A DNA stretch of 32,104 nucleotides from an uncultured Clostridia bacterium (GCA_934487205.1 CAKSRS010000029.1:1-32104), one strand, 5' to 3'; positions 16,089 to 24,455 are shown, numbered from the stretch's first letter. Notes: generated from the sequence alone by a model not told the origin. Made by a program: numbers and translations.

Positions 16089-19000
16089 TTAAAAGTCGTC
16101 CGGCGTGATGATGCTATCGTCAAAATTATCTTCAACTTCGTCATCATCTTCGTCATCATAACTGTAATCCTCGTCATCCAGCAGCATATCGTTTTCCAAA
16201 TCTTCTTCAAATGGTACGTCGCCTTCCTCCATGGTTGAAATAAGTTCGCTGTCCTTTGTTACCGAATCATCATCGTCCATGGTTGCATCAATATCAATTT
16301 CCTCGCCTGCACCGTCCAGAATACGAACATCAAGTGCCAGCGCCTGCAATTCTTTGACAAGTACGCGGAAGGATTCCGGAACACCGGATTTTGGAATGTT
16401 TTCACCCTTTACAATCGCCTCGTAAGTCTTGACACGTCCTACGATATCGTCCGACTTAACCGTCAGAATTTCCTGTAAGGTATAAGCCGCGCCGTAAGCT
16501 TCAAGCGCCCAAACTTCCATCTCGCCGAAGCGCTGACCTCCGAACTGAGCTTTACCGCCGAGTGGCTGCTGTGTAACAAGCGAATACGGACCCGTTGAAC
16601 GCGCGTGAATTTTATCGTCAACCAAGTGGTCGAGTTTCAGATAGTACATGACACCGACCGTAACCGGGTTATCAAACTTATCGCCCGTTCTGCCGTCGTA
16701 AACCGCTGATTTGAAGGTTTTCGAAAGTCCCGCAAGCTCAAATGCCTGTTTCAAATCTTCGTCATGTGCACCGTCAAATACCGGTGTGGCAATTTTTATA
16801 TATTCTTTATTATTCACAATTTGTGTGTCCTTAGCGGCAAGGATAACCTTTTTATAAGCCTCGTCCGCCGTCATTGATTCAAGTTCCTGTCTTGTCTTTA
16901 AGCTGAGCGTTCTGTACGCATAACCCAAATGCATCTCGAGAACCTGACCGATGTTCATACGAGAAGGTACGCCCAGAGGGTTAAGAACAATCTGCAGCGG
17001 TGTACCGTCTTCAAGAAACGGCATATCCTCCTGCGGAAGAACGCGGGATACAACACCCTTATTTCCGTGACGTCCCGCCATCTTATCGCCGACAGAGATT
17101 TTTCTCTTTTGTGCGATATAGCAGCGTACAACCTTATTTACACCCGGCGAAAGTTCGTCGGAATTTTCTCTCGTAAATACCTTTACGTCAACAATTATAC
17201 CGTTTTCACCGTGCGGAACGCGCAGCGATGTATCGCGGACTTCCCTTGCCTTTTCACCGAAGATTGCACGGAGCAGTCTTTCTTCCGGTGTGAGCTCGGT
17301 CTCGCCCTTAGGCGTTACTTTACCTACCAGAATATCGCCGGCTCTGACTTCCGCACCTATTCTGATAATACCGTCCTCGTTCAAATCCTTCAGGGTATCT
17401 TCCGAGACATTCGGGATATCTCGCGTGATTTCTTCCGCGCCGAGCTTTGTGTCACGTGCTTCACATTCATATTCTTCAATATGAATTGATGTAAACATAT
17501 CATGTTTAACAAGTTCTTCGGAAATCAGAACAGCGTCCTCGTAGTTATAACCTTCCCACGTCATAAATCCGATAAGAACGTTTTTTCCGAGCGCAAGTTC
17601 GCCGTTGTTCATAGCCGGACCGTCTGCGATGATTGTGCCCTTATCAACATGTTCGCCGACTTCTACAATAGGTCTTTGGTTTATACATGTTGACTGGTTG
17701 GAACGTGCAAACTTGATAAGTTTTTGCGTATATTTAATTCCGGTATTGTCGCCCTTAATTACAATTTCATCGGCGGAAACCTTCATAACCGTTCCCGGTT
17801 CCTTTGCAAGAACTGCCGAACCCGAATCCCTTGCAACCTTATATTCCATCCCTGTTCCCACGATAGGCGAATCGGTCGTCAGAAGCGGAACTGCCTGACA
17901 CTGCATGTTTGAACCCATCAGCGCACGGTTCGCGTCGTCGTTTTCCAGGAACGGGATACATGCCGTAACAACCGATACAAGCTGTCTCGGCGAAACGTCC
18001 ATGTAATCTATTCTGTCCGGCGTAACCTCGATAATTTCATCACGGTAACGCGCCGAAACCTTTTTATCCATGAAATGACCTTCGTCATCAAGCGGCTCGT
18101 TTGCCTGTGCAACAACAAATGCGTCTTCGGTATCCGCCGTCATATAAACGATTTCATCGGTAACGATGCCCGTTTCCTTATCAACCTTGCGGTACGGCGC
18201 CTCAATAAAACCGTATTCGTTAATTCTTGCAAATGTTGCCAAAGACGTGATAAGACCGATGTTCGGACCTTCCGGCGTCTCGATCGGACACATTCTGCCG
18301 TAATGCGAATAGTGAACGTCACGCACCTCGAATCCGGCTCTATCTCTTGAAAGACCGCCGGGGCCGAGTGCCGAAATACGTCTTTTATGTCTCAGTTCAG
18401 CCAGCGGATTCGGCTGATCCATGAACTGTGATAGCTGTGACGAACCGAAAAATTCATTAATTGTGGCAATAATCGGTCGGATATTGATAAGCGTCTGCGG
18501 TGTGATAACTTCCTGATCCTGAATAGTCATTCTCTCGCGTACAACTCTTTCCATACGTGACAGACCTATTCTGAACTGATTTTGCAGAAGTTCGCCCACG
18601 CTTCTTACACGGCGGTTGCCGAGGTGGTCGATATCGTCCGTCTCACCTACGCCGTTCGCAAGGCACAGAACATAGTTCACCGATGCGAACATATCGTCCG
18701 TTGTGATATGCTTGGGCGTTAAATCGTCAATACGCGCAAGAATCTGCTCCTTTGCGTCCTCATCATTTTCCGCATTATCGAGAATTTCCTGAAGAACACT
18801 TCTTCTTACCTTTTTATAATGTACATCGCTTACGTCAAAATCAACATACTCATCAATGTAAACCATATCGTTTGAAATTACTCTTACACGCTTTTCGTCA
18901 ACAAGCAGGTCAAGACTGTTTACGCCGGCTCTTTCGATAGCCTCCGCCATGTCATATGACAGCGTATCGCCCGCATTGGCGATAATTTCGCCCGTTCTCG

Positions 19001-19886
19001 GGTCGGCAACATTGTCCGCAACAACCTTGCCGCGTATTCTTGCCGCCATCGCCATCTTTTTGTCATATTTATATCTGCCGACATGCGCCAAATCATAGCG
19101 TTTCGGGTCAAAGAACATGTTTGTTATAAGACTTTCCGCATTTTCCACGTTAAGCGGTTCGCCGGGGCGAAGTCTTTTGTATATTTCCAAAAGAGCGTCG
19201 TTTCTGTTATCCGTAGCGTCCTTTTCAAAGGTAGCTGTAAGACGAGGATCCTCGCCGAACATTTCGAGGATTTCTGCATTTGTCTGAACACCCATCGCGC
19301 GGAGCAGTACCGTAACGGGAATTTTTCTTGTACGGTCAATTCTTACTGAGAAAACATCATTTGAGTCGGTTTCATATTCGAGCCACGCACCGCGGTACGG
19401 GATTACCGTTGATGCGTAAAGCGGCTTACCTGTCTTATCGCGCGTAAATTCATAATACATGCCGGGCGATCTCGTCAGCTGGCTGACGATAACACGTTCG
19501 GCACCGTTAATAATGAAAGTACCCTGCTCTGTCATAAGCGGGAAATCGCCCATAAAGATTTCCTGTTCCTTAATTTCGCCCGTCTCGTTATTGATAAGGC
19601 GAACGCTTACGCGAAGCGGAGCCGCATATTTTGCGTCCCTTTCTTTACATTCCTCCACGGTATACTTTGAGTTATAGTCGAAGTTGTAGTCAAAAAATTC
19701 CAGGCTCATATGTCCCGCGTGGTCGGTTATGGGGGAAATATCGTGGAATACTTCCTTTAAGCCTTCCTCAAGGAACCATTTGTAGGAATTTTTCTGCACC
19801 TCGATAAGGTTCGGCATTTCCAAAACCTCATTGATTTTGGAATAGCTCAGTCTGGTGTTTTTTCCCAAATGCACCTCATGTACCAT
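16089..19886 (-). CDS. rpoB: RNA polymerase beta subunit RpoB
   Basis: RpoB forms the other half of the RNA polymerase active cleft. The 1265-residue protein has the rifampicin-region segment SQLSQFMDQPNPLAEL (followed by RHKRRISALGPGG), GRMCPIETPEGPNIGLI, and the C-terminal GGKAQFGGQRFGEMEVWALE. D516, H526 and S531 (E. coli numbering) are wild type, but position 525, usually threonine, is arginine (codon 18390-18392, residue 499 here). The last 60 or so residues are a highly acidic Asp/Glu-rich tail. The ATG follows GAGGTGATAAAAGA. rplJ and rplL are not upstream; a divergent dnaD-like gene is there instead. Confidence 0.98.
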   Translation of the reverse strand: MVHEVHLGKNTRLSYSKINEVLEMPNLIEVQKNSYKWFLEEGLKEVFHDISPITDHAGHMSLEFFDYNFDYNSKYTVEECKERDAKYAAPLRVSVRLINNETGEIKEQEIFMGDFPLMTEQGTFIINGAERVIVSQLTRSPGMYYEFTRDKTGKPLYASTVIPYRGAWLEYETDSNDVFSVRIDRTRKIPVTVLLRAMGVQTNAEILEMFGEDPRLTATFEKDATDNRNDALLEIYKRLRPGEPLNVENAESLITNMFFDPKRYDLAHVGRYKYDKKMAMAARIRGKVVADNVADPRTGEIIANAGDTLSYDMAEAIERAGVNSLDLLVDEKRVRVISNDMVYIDEYVDFDVSDVHYKKVRRSVLQEILDNAENDEDAKEQILARIDDLTPKHITTDDMFASVNYVLCLANGVGETDDIDHLGNRRVRSVGELLQNQFRIGLSRMERVVRERMTIQDQEVITPQTLINIRPIIATINEFFGSSQLSQFMDQPNPLAELRHKRRISALGPGGLSRDRAGFEVRDVHYSHYGRMCPIETPEGPNIGLITSLATFARINEYGFIEAPYRKVDKETGIVTDEIVYMTADTEDAFVVAQANEPLDDEGHFMDKKVSARYRDEIIEVTPDRIDYMDVSPRQLVSVVTACIPFLENDDANRALMGSNMQCQAVPLLTTDSPIVGTGMEYKVARDSGSAVLAKEPGTVMKVSADEIVIKGDNTGIKYTQKLIKFARSNQSTCINQRPIVEVGEHVDKGTIIADGPAMNNGELALGKNVLIGFMTWEGYNYEDAVLISEELVKHDMFTSIHIEEYECEARDTKLGAEEITRDIPNVSEDTLKDLNEDGIIRIGAEVRAGDILVGKVTPKGETELTPEERLLRAIFGEKAREVRDTSLRVPHGENGIIVDVKVFTRENSDELSPGVNKVVRCYIAQKRKISVGDKMAGRHGNKGVVSRVLPQEDMPFLEDGTPLQIVLNPLGVPSRMNIGQVLEMHLGYAYRTLSLKTRQELESMTADEAYKKVILAAKDTQIVNNKEYIKIATPVFDGAHDEDLKQAFELAGLSKTFKSAVYDGRTGDKFDNPVTVGVMYYLKLDHLVDDKIHARSTGPYSLVTQQPLGGKAQFGGQRFGEMEVWALEAYGAAYTLQEILTVKSDDIVGRVKTYEAIVKGENIPKSGVPESFRVLVKELQALALDVRILDGAGEEIDIDATMDDDDSVTKDSELISTMEEGDVPFEEDLENDMLLDDEDYSYDDEDDDEVEDNFDDSIITPDDF

Positions 19887-19957
19887 TCTTTTATCACCTC
19901 GTCACAAAATCTTTCTACGGGATTTTTATACATATTGATTAATTTGCAAATCTGCTC

Positions 19958-19986
19958 TTGATTTTTTTATTTTGTTATGTTATAAT
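19958..19986 (+). promoter_or_regulatory. Extended -10 promoter for the dnaD-like gene
   Basis: TTGATT (19958-19963) and TATAAT (19981-19986) have 17-bp spacing, with TGT forming an extended -10. The predicted start near 19993 gives a leader of about 140 bases. The site lies between the rpoB start codon and the rpoB promoter, so the two promoters face each other. Confidence 0.7.
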
Positions 19987-20046
19987 ATAATCGTTAAGGT
20001 GAGCAGCGGATATTAATCCCATATTATCATCTTAGTACAATATATA

Positions 20047-20075
20047 ATGTTATCACAAAATTTTCAATATGTCAA
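20047..20075 (-). promoter_or_regulatory. Promoter of rpoBC
   Basis: On the minus strand TTGACA (20070-20075) and TAACAT (20047-20052) are 17 bp apart with a TGA extension. The predicted start near 20040 gives an rpoB leader of about 150 bases. No transcript from ribosomal protein genes enters from upstream, because the neighbour runs the other way. Confidence 0.78.
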
Positions 20076-20132
20076 CAGGCATATTGACTTTTTTTTCAAC
20101 TTTTTGAAGAAATTTTATAAGGAGTGTAAAAA

Positions 20133-21113
20133 ATGTCACATTTTTCGACAAAAAACAGCTTTATAGCAATATCTGCCGACTTTATACAAAACAAACTGCC
20201 CGCGGCAAATCCGACTTTTGTAAAGGTTTATGTTTATCTTGCAATGCTCTGTTCACAGGGGACGGACTGCGAATACCGCGAAATCGCCGACAAGCTCGGC
20301 ATACTGGAAAGCGACCTTATGTCCGCCGTAAGTTATTGGGAAGATAAGGGCGAACTCACGAAAACAGCGGACGGAATTTTAATAGGTTCGCCGGTATGCG
20401 GCGCACCGGCTGCCGAAACGGAAAATCCCGCACTCCCCGCCGGCGGAAATGCCGCAGAAACACCGCGGACAGCGCCGCATAACATCAAAAACGCGGCGGA
20501 AATGATAAACAAAAATCCCGAGCTTTCCAACATGATTATGCTGGCACAGGAAATTTTAGGCAAAACGATAACCGAGCATGATATGGAAACAATATATTGG
20601 TTCTGTACCGACCTCAAAATGCAGCCGGAAGTTGTTTTGATGCTGCTTGAATACTGCGTTTCCAAAGGGAAAAACCGCATGAGCTATATAGAAAAAGTTG
20701 CCGTTTCCTGGAACGAAATGAATTTGAACACCCTCGACCGTGCCGCGGAATACATACAAAACGAGGAAAAAAACACCGGATTTTTATTTTCCATACGGAA
20801 GATAATGGGCATATCCGACCGCAGCCTGAGCCAAATCGAAGAAAAATACCTGACAAAATGGCATGACGAACTGAAAATGAGTGAGGAAATGATAGCGCTT
20901 GCTTATGAATACTGCATTATACAAACGGCAAAGCTGTCTTTCCCGTACATGGACAAGATAATCGCACGCTGGGCGTCGGACGGCATCACTACAGTTACCG
21001 AGGCGGAAGAGGACAACAAGCGTTTTAAAAACCGCAGCCGACGCGGCGAGACCGCTTTTTCCGACAGCAAGTATGACCAGACCGACCTTGAAATGTTGTC
21101 AAGAAACAGCTGA
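20133..21113 (+). CDS. DnaD-domain replication initiation-type protein
   Basis: This 326-residue protein has the layout of Clostridial DnaD/DnaB-type primosome proteins, which help load the replicative helicase at origins and restart sites. Residues 1-80 look like a winged-helix domain (REIADKLGILESDLMSAVSYWEDKGELT). An Ala/Pro-rich linker spans 88-118. Two tandem DnaD C-terminal repeats follow, each ending in the YxxxIxxxW-type signature: YIEKVAVSW (185-193) and YMDKIIARW (272-280). The tail is basic and polar (KRFKNRSRRGE). The start follows AAGGAG. In related genomes such genes are often followed by a dnaC-type ATPase, but here none follows. Whether it is the principal DnaD or a paralogue cannot be told. 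Confidence 0.85.
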   Translation: MSHFSTKNSFIAISADFIQNKLPAANPTFVKVYVYLAMLCSQGTDCEYREIADKLGILESDLMSAVSYWEDKGELTKTADGILIGSPVCGAPAAETENPALPAGGNAAETPRTAPHNIKNAAEMINKNPELSNMIMLAQEILGKTITEHDMETIYWFCTDLKMQPEVVLMLLEYCVSKGKNRMSYIEKVAVSWNEMNLNTLDRAAEYIQNEEKNTGFLFSIRKIMGISDRSLSQIEEKYLTKWHDELKMSEEMIALAYEYCIIQTAKLSFPYMDKIIARWASDGITTVTEAEEDNKRFKNRSRRGETAFSDSKYDQTDLEMLSRNS

Positions 21114-21122
21114 TTTTGCACT

Positions 21123-21173
21123 AAAATCCCTTTTCTTTCATATTATATATGTAAGAAAAGGGGATTTTTTTCT
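21123..21173 (+). terminator. Terminator after the dnaD-like gene
   Basis: AAATCCCTTTTCTT (from 21124) pairs with AAGAAAAGGGGATTT (21153-21167) with one or two bulges, followed by a run of Ts to 21171. It begins ten bases after the stop codon. A weak promoter-like pair (TTGCAC at 21116-21121, TATTAT at 21141-21146, 19-bp spacing) overlaps it and is the only candidate seen for the next gene. Confidence 0.8.
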
Positions 21174-21208
21174 CCTTTCCGCAGATAACAGAACGGAGGA
21201 CTGTTTAT

Positions 21209-22723
21209 ATGAGCGTATTTTCATGTATTATAAATTTTCGTGATAATTTAACGAAAAATTCTTCTTATTATTTAACATTACTGTCAAAAATGTCAGACAA
21301 AAAGTATTCCGATTGCCGCATTGACGAACATGCCGCGTGGTGCTGCCGCCGTCCGGGCGAAATAACAAGCAAAATTTCCGAGGGATATCAGTTCACCTCC
21401 CTTTTTTGCGGCAGTTTGAGAAATGCCGGTGAATTAAAAAAAGAACTTATAAAATACGGTTATGAACTGAATACCGAGTCGGACGCGGAGGTTGCGCTGA
21501 CGGCATACATACATTTCGGCAGACAGTGCATGCAAAAGCTGCACGGCGATTTTACCTTTATCGTAAATGACTGCATGCGCCGGTGTGCGCTCATCATGGG
21601 TACGGCGTCCGGAACGCCTGTTTTTTACTGCCAAACAGACAGCGCCGTTATTATATCATCGCACCCCGCCGGCTTATTCCCGTACCCGGAAATTACACCG
21701 AAAATCACAGCTGACTCTCTCCGCACACTGTTTTTAATGCCGCACCGCACCGACGGCTGCATATTTGACGGCATTAAAGCGGTTCCGCGGGCGGAAATGC
21801 TCAAAATTACCGATGAATCGGTTTCATTGATACACGCCGAAAAAGCATGTCCCGCCCAAATGCCCGTGGGTCTGCGTGAAACGGCAGCGGCAGTTGCCGA
21901 TACAATCGGTGAAAATATCAAAAAATCAGACGAGGCGGGCATAGTTTTAACCGGAAGTCATGTATCCGACGCACTTTTAAGCATAACGTCGGCAAAAACG
22001 CGGCGGCTTTCTTCCTACTCATTCCGCGGCGAAAATACTCTGACGCAAACCATCTGCAGCTATCATTCGCATCTGCCTGTTTCGGAAGACGCGCTCCGCG
22101 AAAGTTTAAAAAAATCGGTCACCACCTTCGGAATACCGATTTTTTCGGACTTCGACTATCTTTTGCCGATATATTTTTCGCGGATACCGTCAGGCACGGA
22201 TACCGTTTATCTGCCTTCACCGGGATTTGCAAGAGCAAACTCTTGCGGCTGCCGTGCGATGCTGAAAAACCATGCATTTATCCCGATAATTACAAAAACT
22301 TTGGAACTTGACGGTAATTATACTCCCAAAAACGGTGACCTGTTCAATTACTCGACAATGTATGCGTCGGAGCATAATATTCCCGCCGCGACGCCCCTTG
22401 CCGACAGCCGTATTATGGAGATAATGCAGTCGGTACCGTACACATCGGACGGGATATTTACCGAAATTCTGCGCGAACGCCCCGGGTTTATTCCCGTTGC
22501 AGTGGCGCCGTGCGATGACTTACCGATACTGCGCCGGATTTTACTTGAAATTCTGGCCGACGAAAATTCACCGCTGTCGGCATTTTTTGATCTTGGGGCA
22601 CTTCTAAGACTTTGTGAGGGCAAATTTGATTTTTCCGGTGCAGCGGCGTCGCAATCGGCGTATATCGCGTACCTGATAAAACTTCATATCTGGTTTTGCG
22701 AATACAAACCGCGCATTATTTAA
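21209..22723 (+). CDS. Asparagine synthetase-like protein lacking catalytic motifs
   Basis: The 504-residue protein follows the asparagine synthase (AsnB) plan, but both active sites are degraded. Residues 1-155 correspond to the class II glutaminase domain: GSLRNAGELKKELIKYGYEL (68-87), then SDAEV (91-95) and LHGDFTFIVND (111-121) line up with the family. The N-terminal nucleophile Cys2 is missing (MSVFSC; Cys is at 6), and no HRGPD motif is seen. Residues 170-500 match the synthetase domain, with TPLADSRIMEIMQSVPY (395-411) and a Tyr/Trp-rich C-terminus. The ATP pyrophosphatase loop SGGxDS reads TGSHVSD (248-254), and the later GDGGDE-type loop is also lost. The frame is clean and has a good GGAGG site, so it seems to be maintained. 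Function unknown; probably not a synthetase. Confidence 0.75.
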   Translation: MSVFSCIINFRDNLTKNSSYYLTLLSKMSDKKYSDCRIDEHAAWCCRRPGEITSKISEGYQFTSLFCGSLRNAGELKKELIKYGYELNTESDAEVALTAYIHFGRQCMQKLHGDFTFIVNDCMRRCALIMGTASGTPVFYCQTDSAVIISSHPAGLFPYPEITPKITADSLRTLFLMPHRTDGCIFDGIKAVPRAEMLKITDESVSLIHAEKACPAQMPVGLRETAAAVADTIGENIKKSDEAGIVLTGSHVSDALLSITSAKTRRLSSYSFRGENTLTQTICSYHSHLPVSEDALRESLKKSVTTFGIPIFSDFDYLLPIYFSRIPSGTDTVYLPSPGFARANSCGCRAMLKNHAFIPIITKTLELDGNYTPKNGDLFNYSTMYASEHNIPAATPLADSRIMEIMQSVPYTSDGIFTEILRERPGFIPVAVAPCDDLPILRRILLEILADENSPLSAFFDLGALLRLCEGKFDFSGAAASQSAYIAYLIKLHIWFCEYKPRII

Positions 22724-23619
22724 CCTAACGCACCGCTATTTTCCGACCGCGTCACATAAAATTTTGGTGCGGAACCGAAAAATTTTCGATATTCTTCGCT
22801 TACACGGCGCATGTAAAAATCAACCCGAGCATTATCCGCAACTGCAAATATGCCGCCGTCCGACGTCAGTCCGCTCCCATACGCGCCGTCTGTACGCATC
22901 GAAATTTCATGCAGACGGCGCGCACTGCGGCTGCAGTTTTCCTTTTTTGTCAGTCCATCGGTATATCGGTTTAACGCCGCGCCGAATTTTTCGTAATCTC
23001 CGTCCGAAAGCGCAGAAAGCGCCGTTTCCGCAATTTTTGCATTGCCTGTCAGTTCGTATTTTCCGCCACATTCCGCATAGCATAAAATCACTTTGACGGC
23101 ATTATCGGAAAACGGCAGATAATTTACATCTCCGCCGCCGATTACCGACAAGGTGTTTTCTCTCGCATATGCCGCAAGAATATTTTCCCCGTAATCATCA
23201 AAAAGCGCGGCAAGTTCACGCTTTTGCGGCACATTTGCGCAAAAACTCGGCATTGCCGACATCAGCAGCTGACGGTACTGATGCGAAATTTCACTTGTGT
23301 AGTGCAGCAAAATTTCCGCACCGCCGATATTTACACCATACTTTTCCGCCTCAAGGAAAAACCCACATATTTTTTTATCCTTGTTATTTTCCAGTTCCGT
23401 CTTACTGCAGTTGATAAAATCGTCATTATCGGAAAACTGCACGATTATCCTGTCATCATTTCTGCGCGACAGCACGATTGTTCCGCCCACGCTCACGCAG
23501 CACCCCGCCGTAATTCCGCGGCATGAAAAAAACTCAATCGGCTTGCCGACAAAATATGCATATTCTTTTTCATGCCCGAAACGCTTGTTAAAATCTTCAT
23601 ATATTTTGTTATAATTCAT
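22720..23619 (-). CDS. Galactokinase/GHMP kinase-like protein lacking catalytic motifs
   Basis: The 299-residue protein resembles a shortened galactokinase; family members are near 390. The N-terminus FNKRFGHEKEYAYFVGKPIE (10-29) parallels the F..FG....aPGRIE start. The signature that should follow (GEHTDY or GNHTDH) reads SCRGITAG. The central glycine/serine phosphate loop (GLSSSAA) is not found. The C-terminal portion GAYGSGLTSDGGIFAVAD (245-262), then FFGSAPKFYVTRSENSGAL (280-298), keeps the family outline without the usual GAGFGG. A working kinase is unlikely. The frame is intact, with a weak GGTGA site and ATG start. It converges on the asparagine-synthetase-like gene, and the two overlap by four bases at their stops. 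Function unknown. Confidence 0.65.
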   Translation of the reverse strand: MNYNKIYEDFNKRFGHEKEYAYFVGKPIEFFSCRGITAGCCVSVGGTIVLSRRNDDRIIVQFSDNDDFINCSKTELENNKDKKICGFFLEAEKYGVNIGGAEILLHYTSEISHQYRQLLMSAMPSFCANVPQKRELAALFDDYGENILAAYARENTLSVIGGGDVNYLPFSDNAVKVILCYAECGGKYELTGNAKIAETALSALSDGDYEKFGAALNRYTDGLTKKENCSRSARRLHEISMRTDGAYGSGLTSDGGIFAVADNARVDFYMRRVSEEYRKFFGSAPKFYVTRSENSGALG

Positions 23620-23702
23620 AAAAAATCACCGTATTTGTATATATTTTTCTATGATAATTATTCGCAAATTTGCATAGAATTATTTAGTACATTCAAAAAA
23701 TA

Positions 23703-23730
23703 TTGACATTTTCAAAATTTTTGATATAAT
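23703..23730 (+). promoter_or_regulatory. Promoter of greA
   Basis: TTGACA (23703-23708) and TATAAT (23725-23730) have a 16-bp spacer and a TGA extended -10. The start near 23737 gives a leader of about 55 bases. The rest of the 171-bp spacer towards the galactokinase-like gene is AT-rich, and no clear promoter for that gene was found in it. Confidence 0.82.
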
Positions 23731-23790
23731 GTATTGGTAACATAATTTGAATGGCTGTACATTTATATAGAAAGAAAGGAAGTAATAAAC

Positions 23791-24297
23791 ATGGCTGAAA
23801 TTAAGGAAATTATACTTACAGACACGGGTATGACAGCTCTTAAGGAAGGATTGGAGTACATGAAAACCGTGAGACGCAGCGAAATTACCGAAAAAATTAA
23901 AATTGCGAGAGGTTTCGGCGATTTATCGGAAAATGCAGAGTACGACGAGGCAAAAAAGGAGCAGGCGGAAGTTGAAAATAAGATTAATCAGCTGACAAAC
24001 ATGCTCAAATTCGCAAGAATTGTGGAAAATGATGAAATCAAGGACGGCGTTGTTTGCATAGGCAACGCAATTGAAATCCAGGAAGTCGGCGAGGACGAGG
24101 TAGAATCATACGCATTTGTGAGCGCCGACGAAATTGAACTGTATTCCATTCTGAACGCCGGAAAGGACGATGTATTGCTGTCGGCAAATTCGCCCGTAGG
24201 CAAGTCTCTTTTAGGGCACAAAGCGGGCGAAACCGTTTCCGTAACGACTCCCGTATGTACCATAGATTTTAAAATTCTGAAGGTTCAGAGATATTAA
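23791..24297 (+). CDS. greA: Transcription elongation factor GreA
   Basis: GreA enters the secondary channel of RNA polymerase and stimulates cleavage of backtracked RNA. The 168-residue protein has the N-terminal coiled-coil with the acidic tip GDLSENAEYDEAK (43-55) and a C-terminal FKBP-like domain containing NSPVGKSLLGHKAGETV. Length is normal. The ATG follows AGGAAG. It is monocistronic, flanked by its own promoter and a strong terminator. Confidence 0.94.
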   Translation: MAEIKEIILTDTGMTALKEGLEYMKTVRRSEITEKIKIARGFGDLSENAEYDEAKKEQAEVENKINQLTNMLKFARIVENDEIKDGVVCIGNAIEIQEVGEDEVESYAFVSADEIELYSILNAGKDDVLLSANSPVGKSLLGHKAGETVSVTTPVCTIDFKILKVQRY

Positions 24298-24304
24298 TTA
24301 TCAC

Positions 24305-24349
24305 AAGACTGCAATGCGTATTTTGTGCGTTTATCGCAGTCTTTTTTTG
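24305..24349 (+). terminator. Terminator after greA
   Basis: AAGACTGC (24305-24312) pairs with GCAGTCTT (24336-24343), followed by TTTTTTT ending at 24348. It starts eight bases after the greA stop. Confidence 0.88.
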
Positions 24350-24376
24350 CGGAAAATGCTTTTTTTGACATTGTGA

Positions 24377-24405
24377 TTGACACGGCGGGTAAACAGTATT
24401 ATAAT
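24377..24405 (+). promoter_or_regulatory. Promoter of the kdgK-eda operon
   Basis: TTGACA (24377-24382) and TATAAT (24400-24405) have exact 17-bp spacing. The start near 24412 leaves a leader of about 44 bases to the preferred kdgK ATG. No operator palindrome or regulator gene was recognised nearby. Confidence 0.8.
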
Positions 24406-24455
24406 ATAATCAGATAAAATTCATGCCGCACAATGCGGCGGAAACGGAGAAATAT

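Noticed and set aside
20043..20048. Second TATAAT on the plus strand upstream of the dnaD-like gene
   Set aside because: No acceptable -35 box lies 16-18 bases upstream, and it overlaps the opposing rpoBC -10 region; the promoter at 19958-19986 fits better.
21209..22723. Lasso-peptide cyclase or ordinary asparagine synthetase
   Set aside because: Cyclases and synthetases keep the SGGxDS pyrophosphatase loop, which is lost here, and no precursor or protease gene is adjacent.
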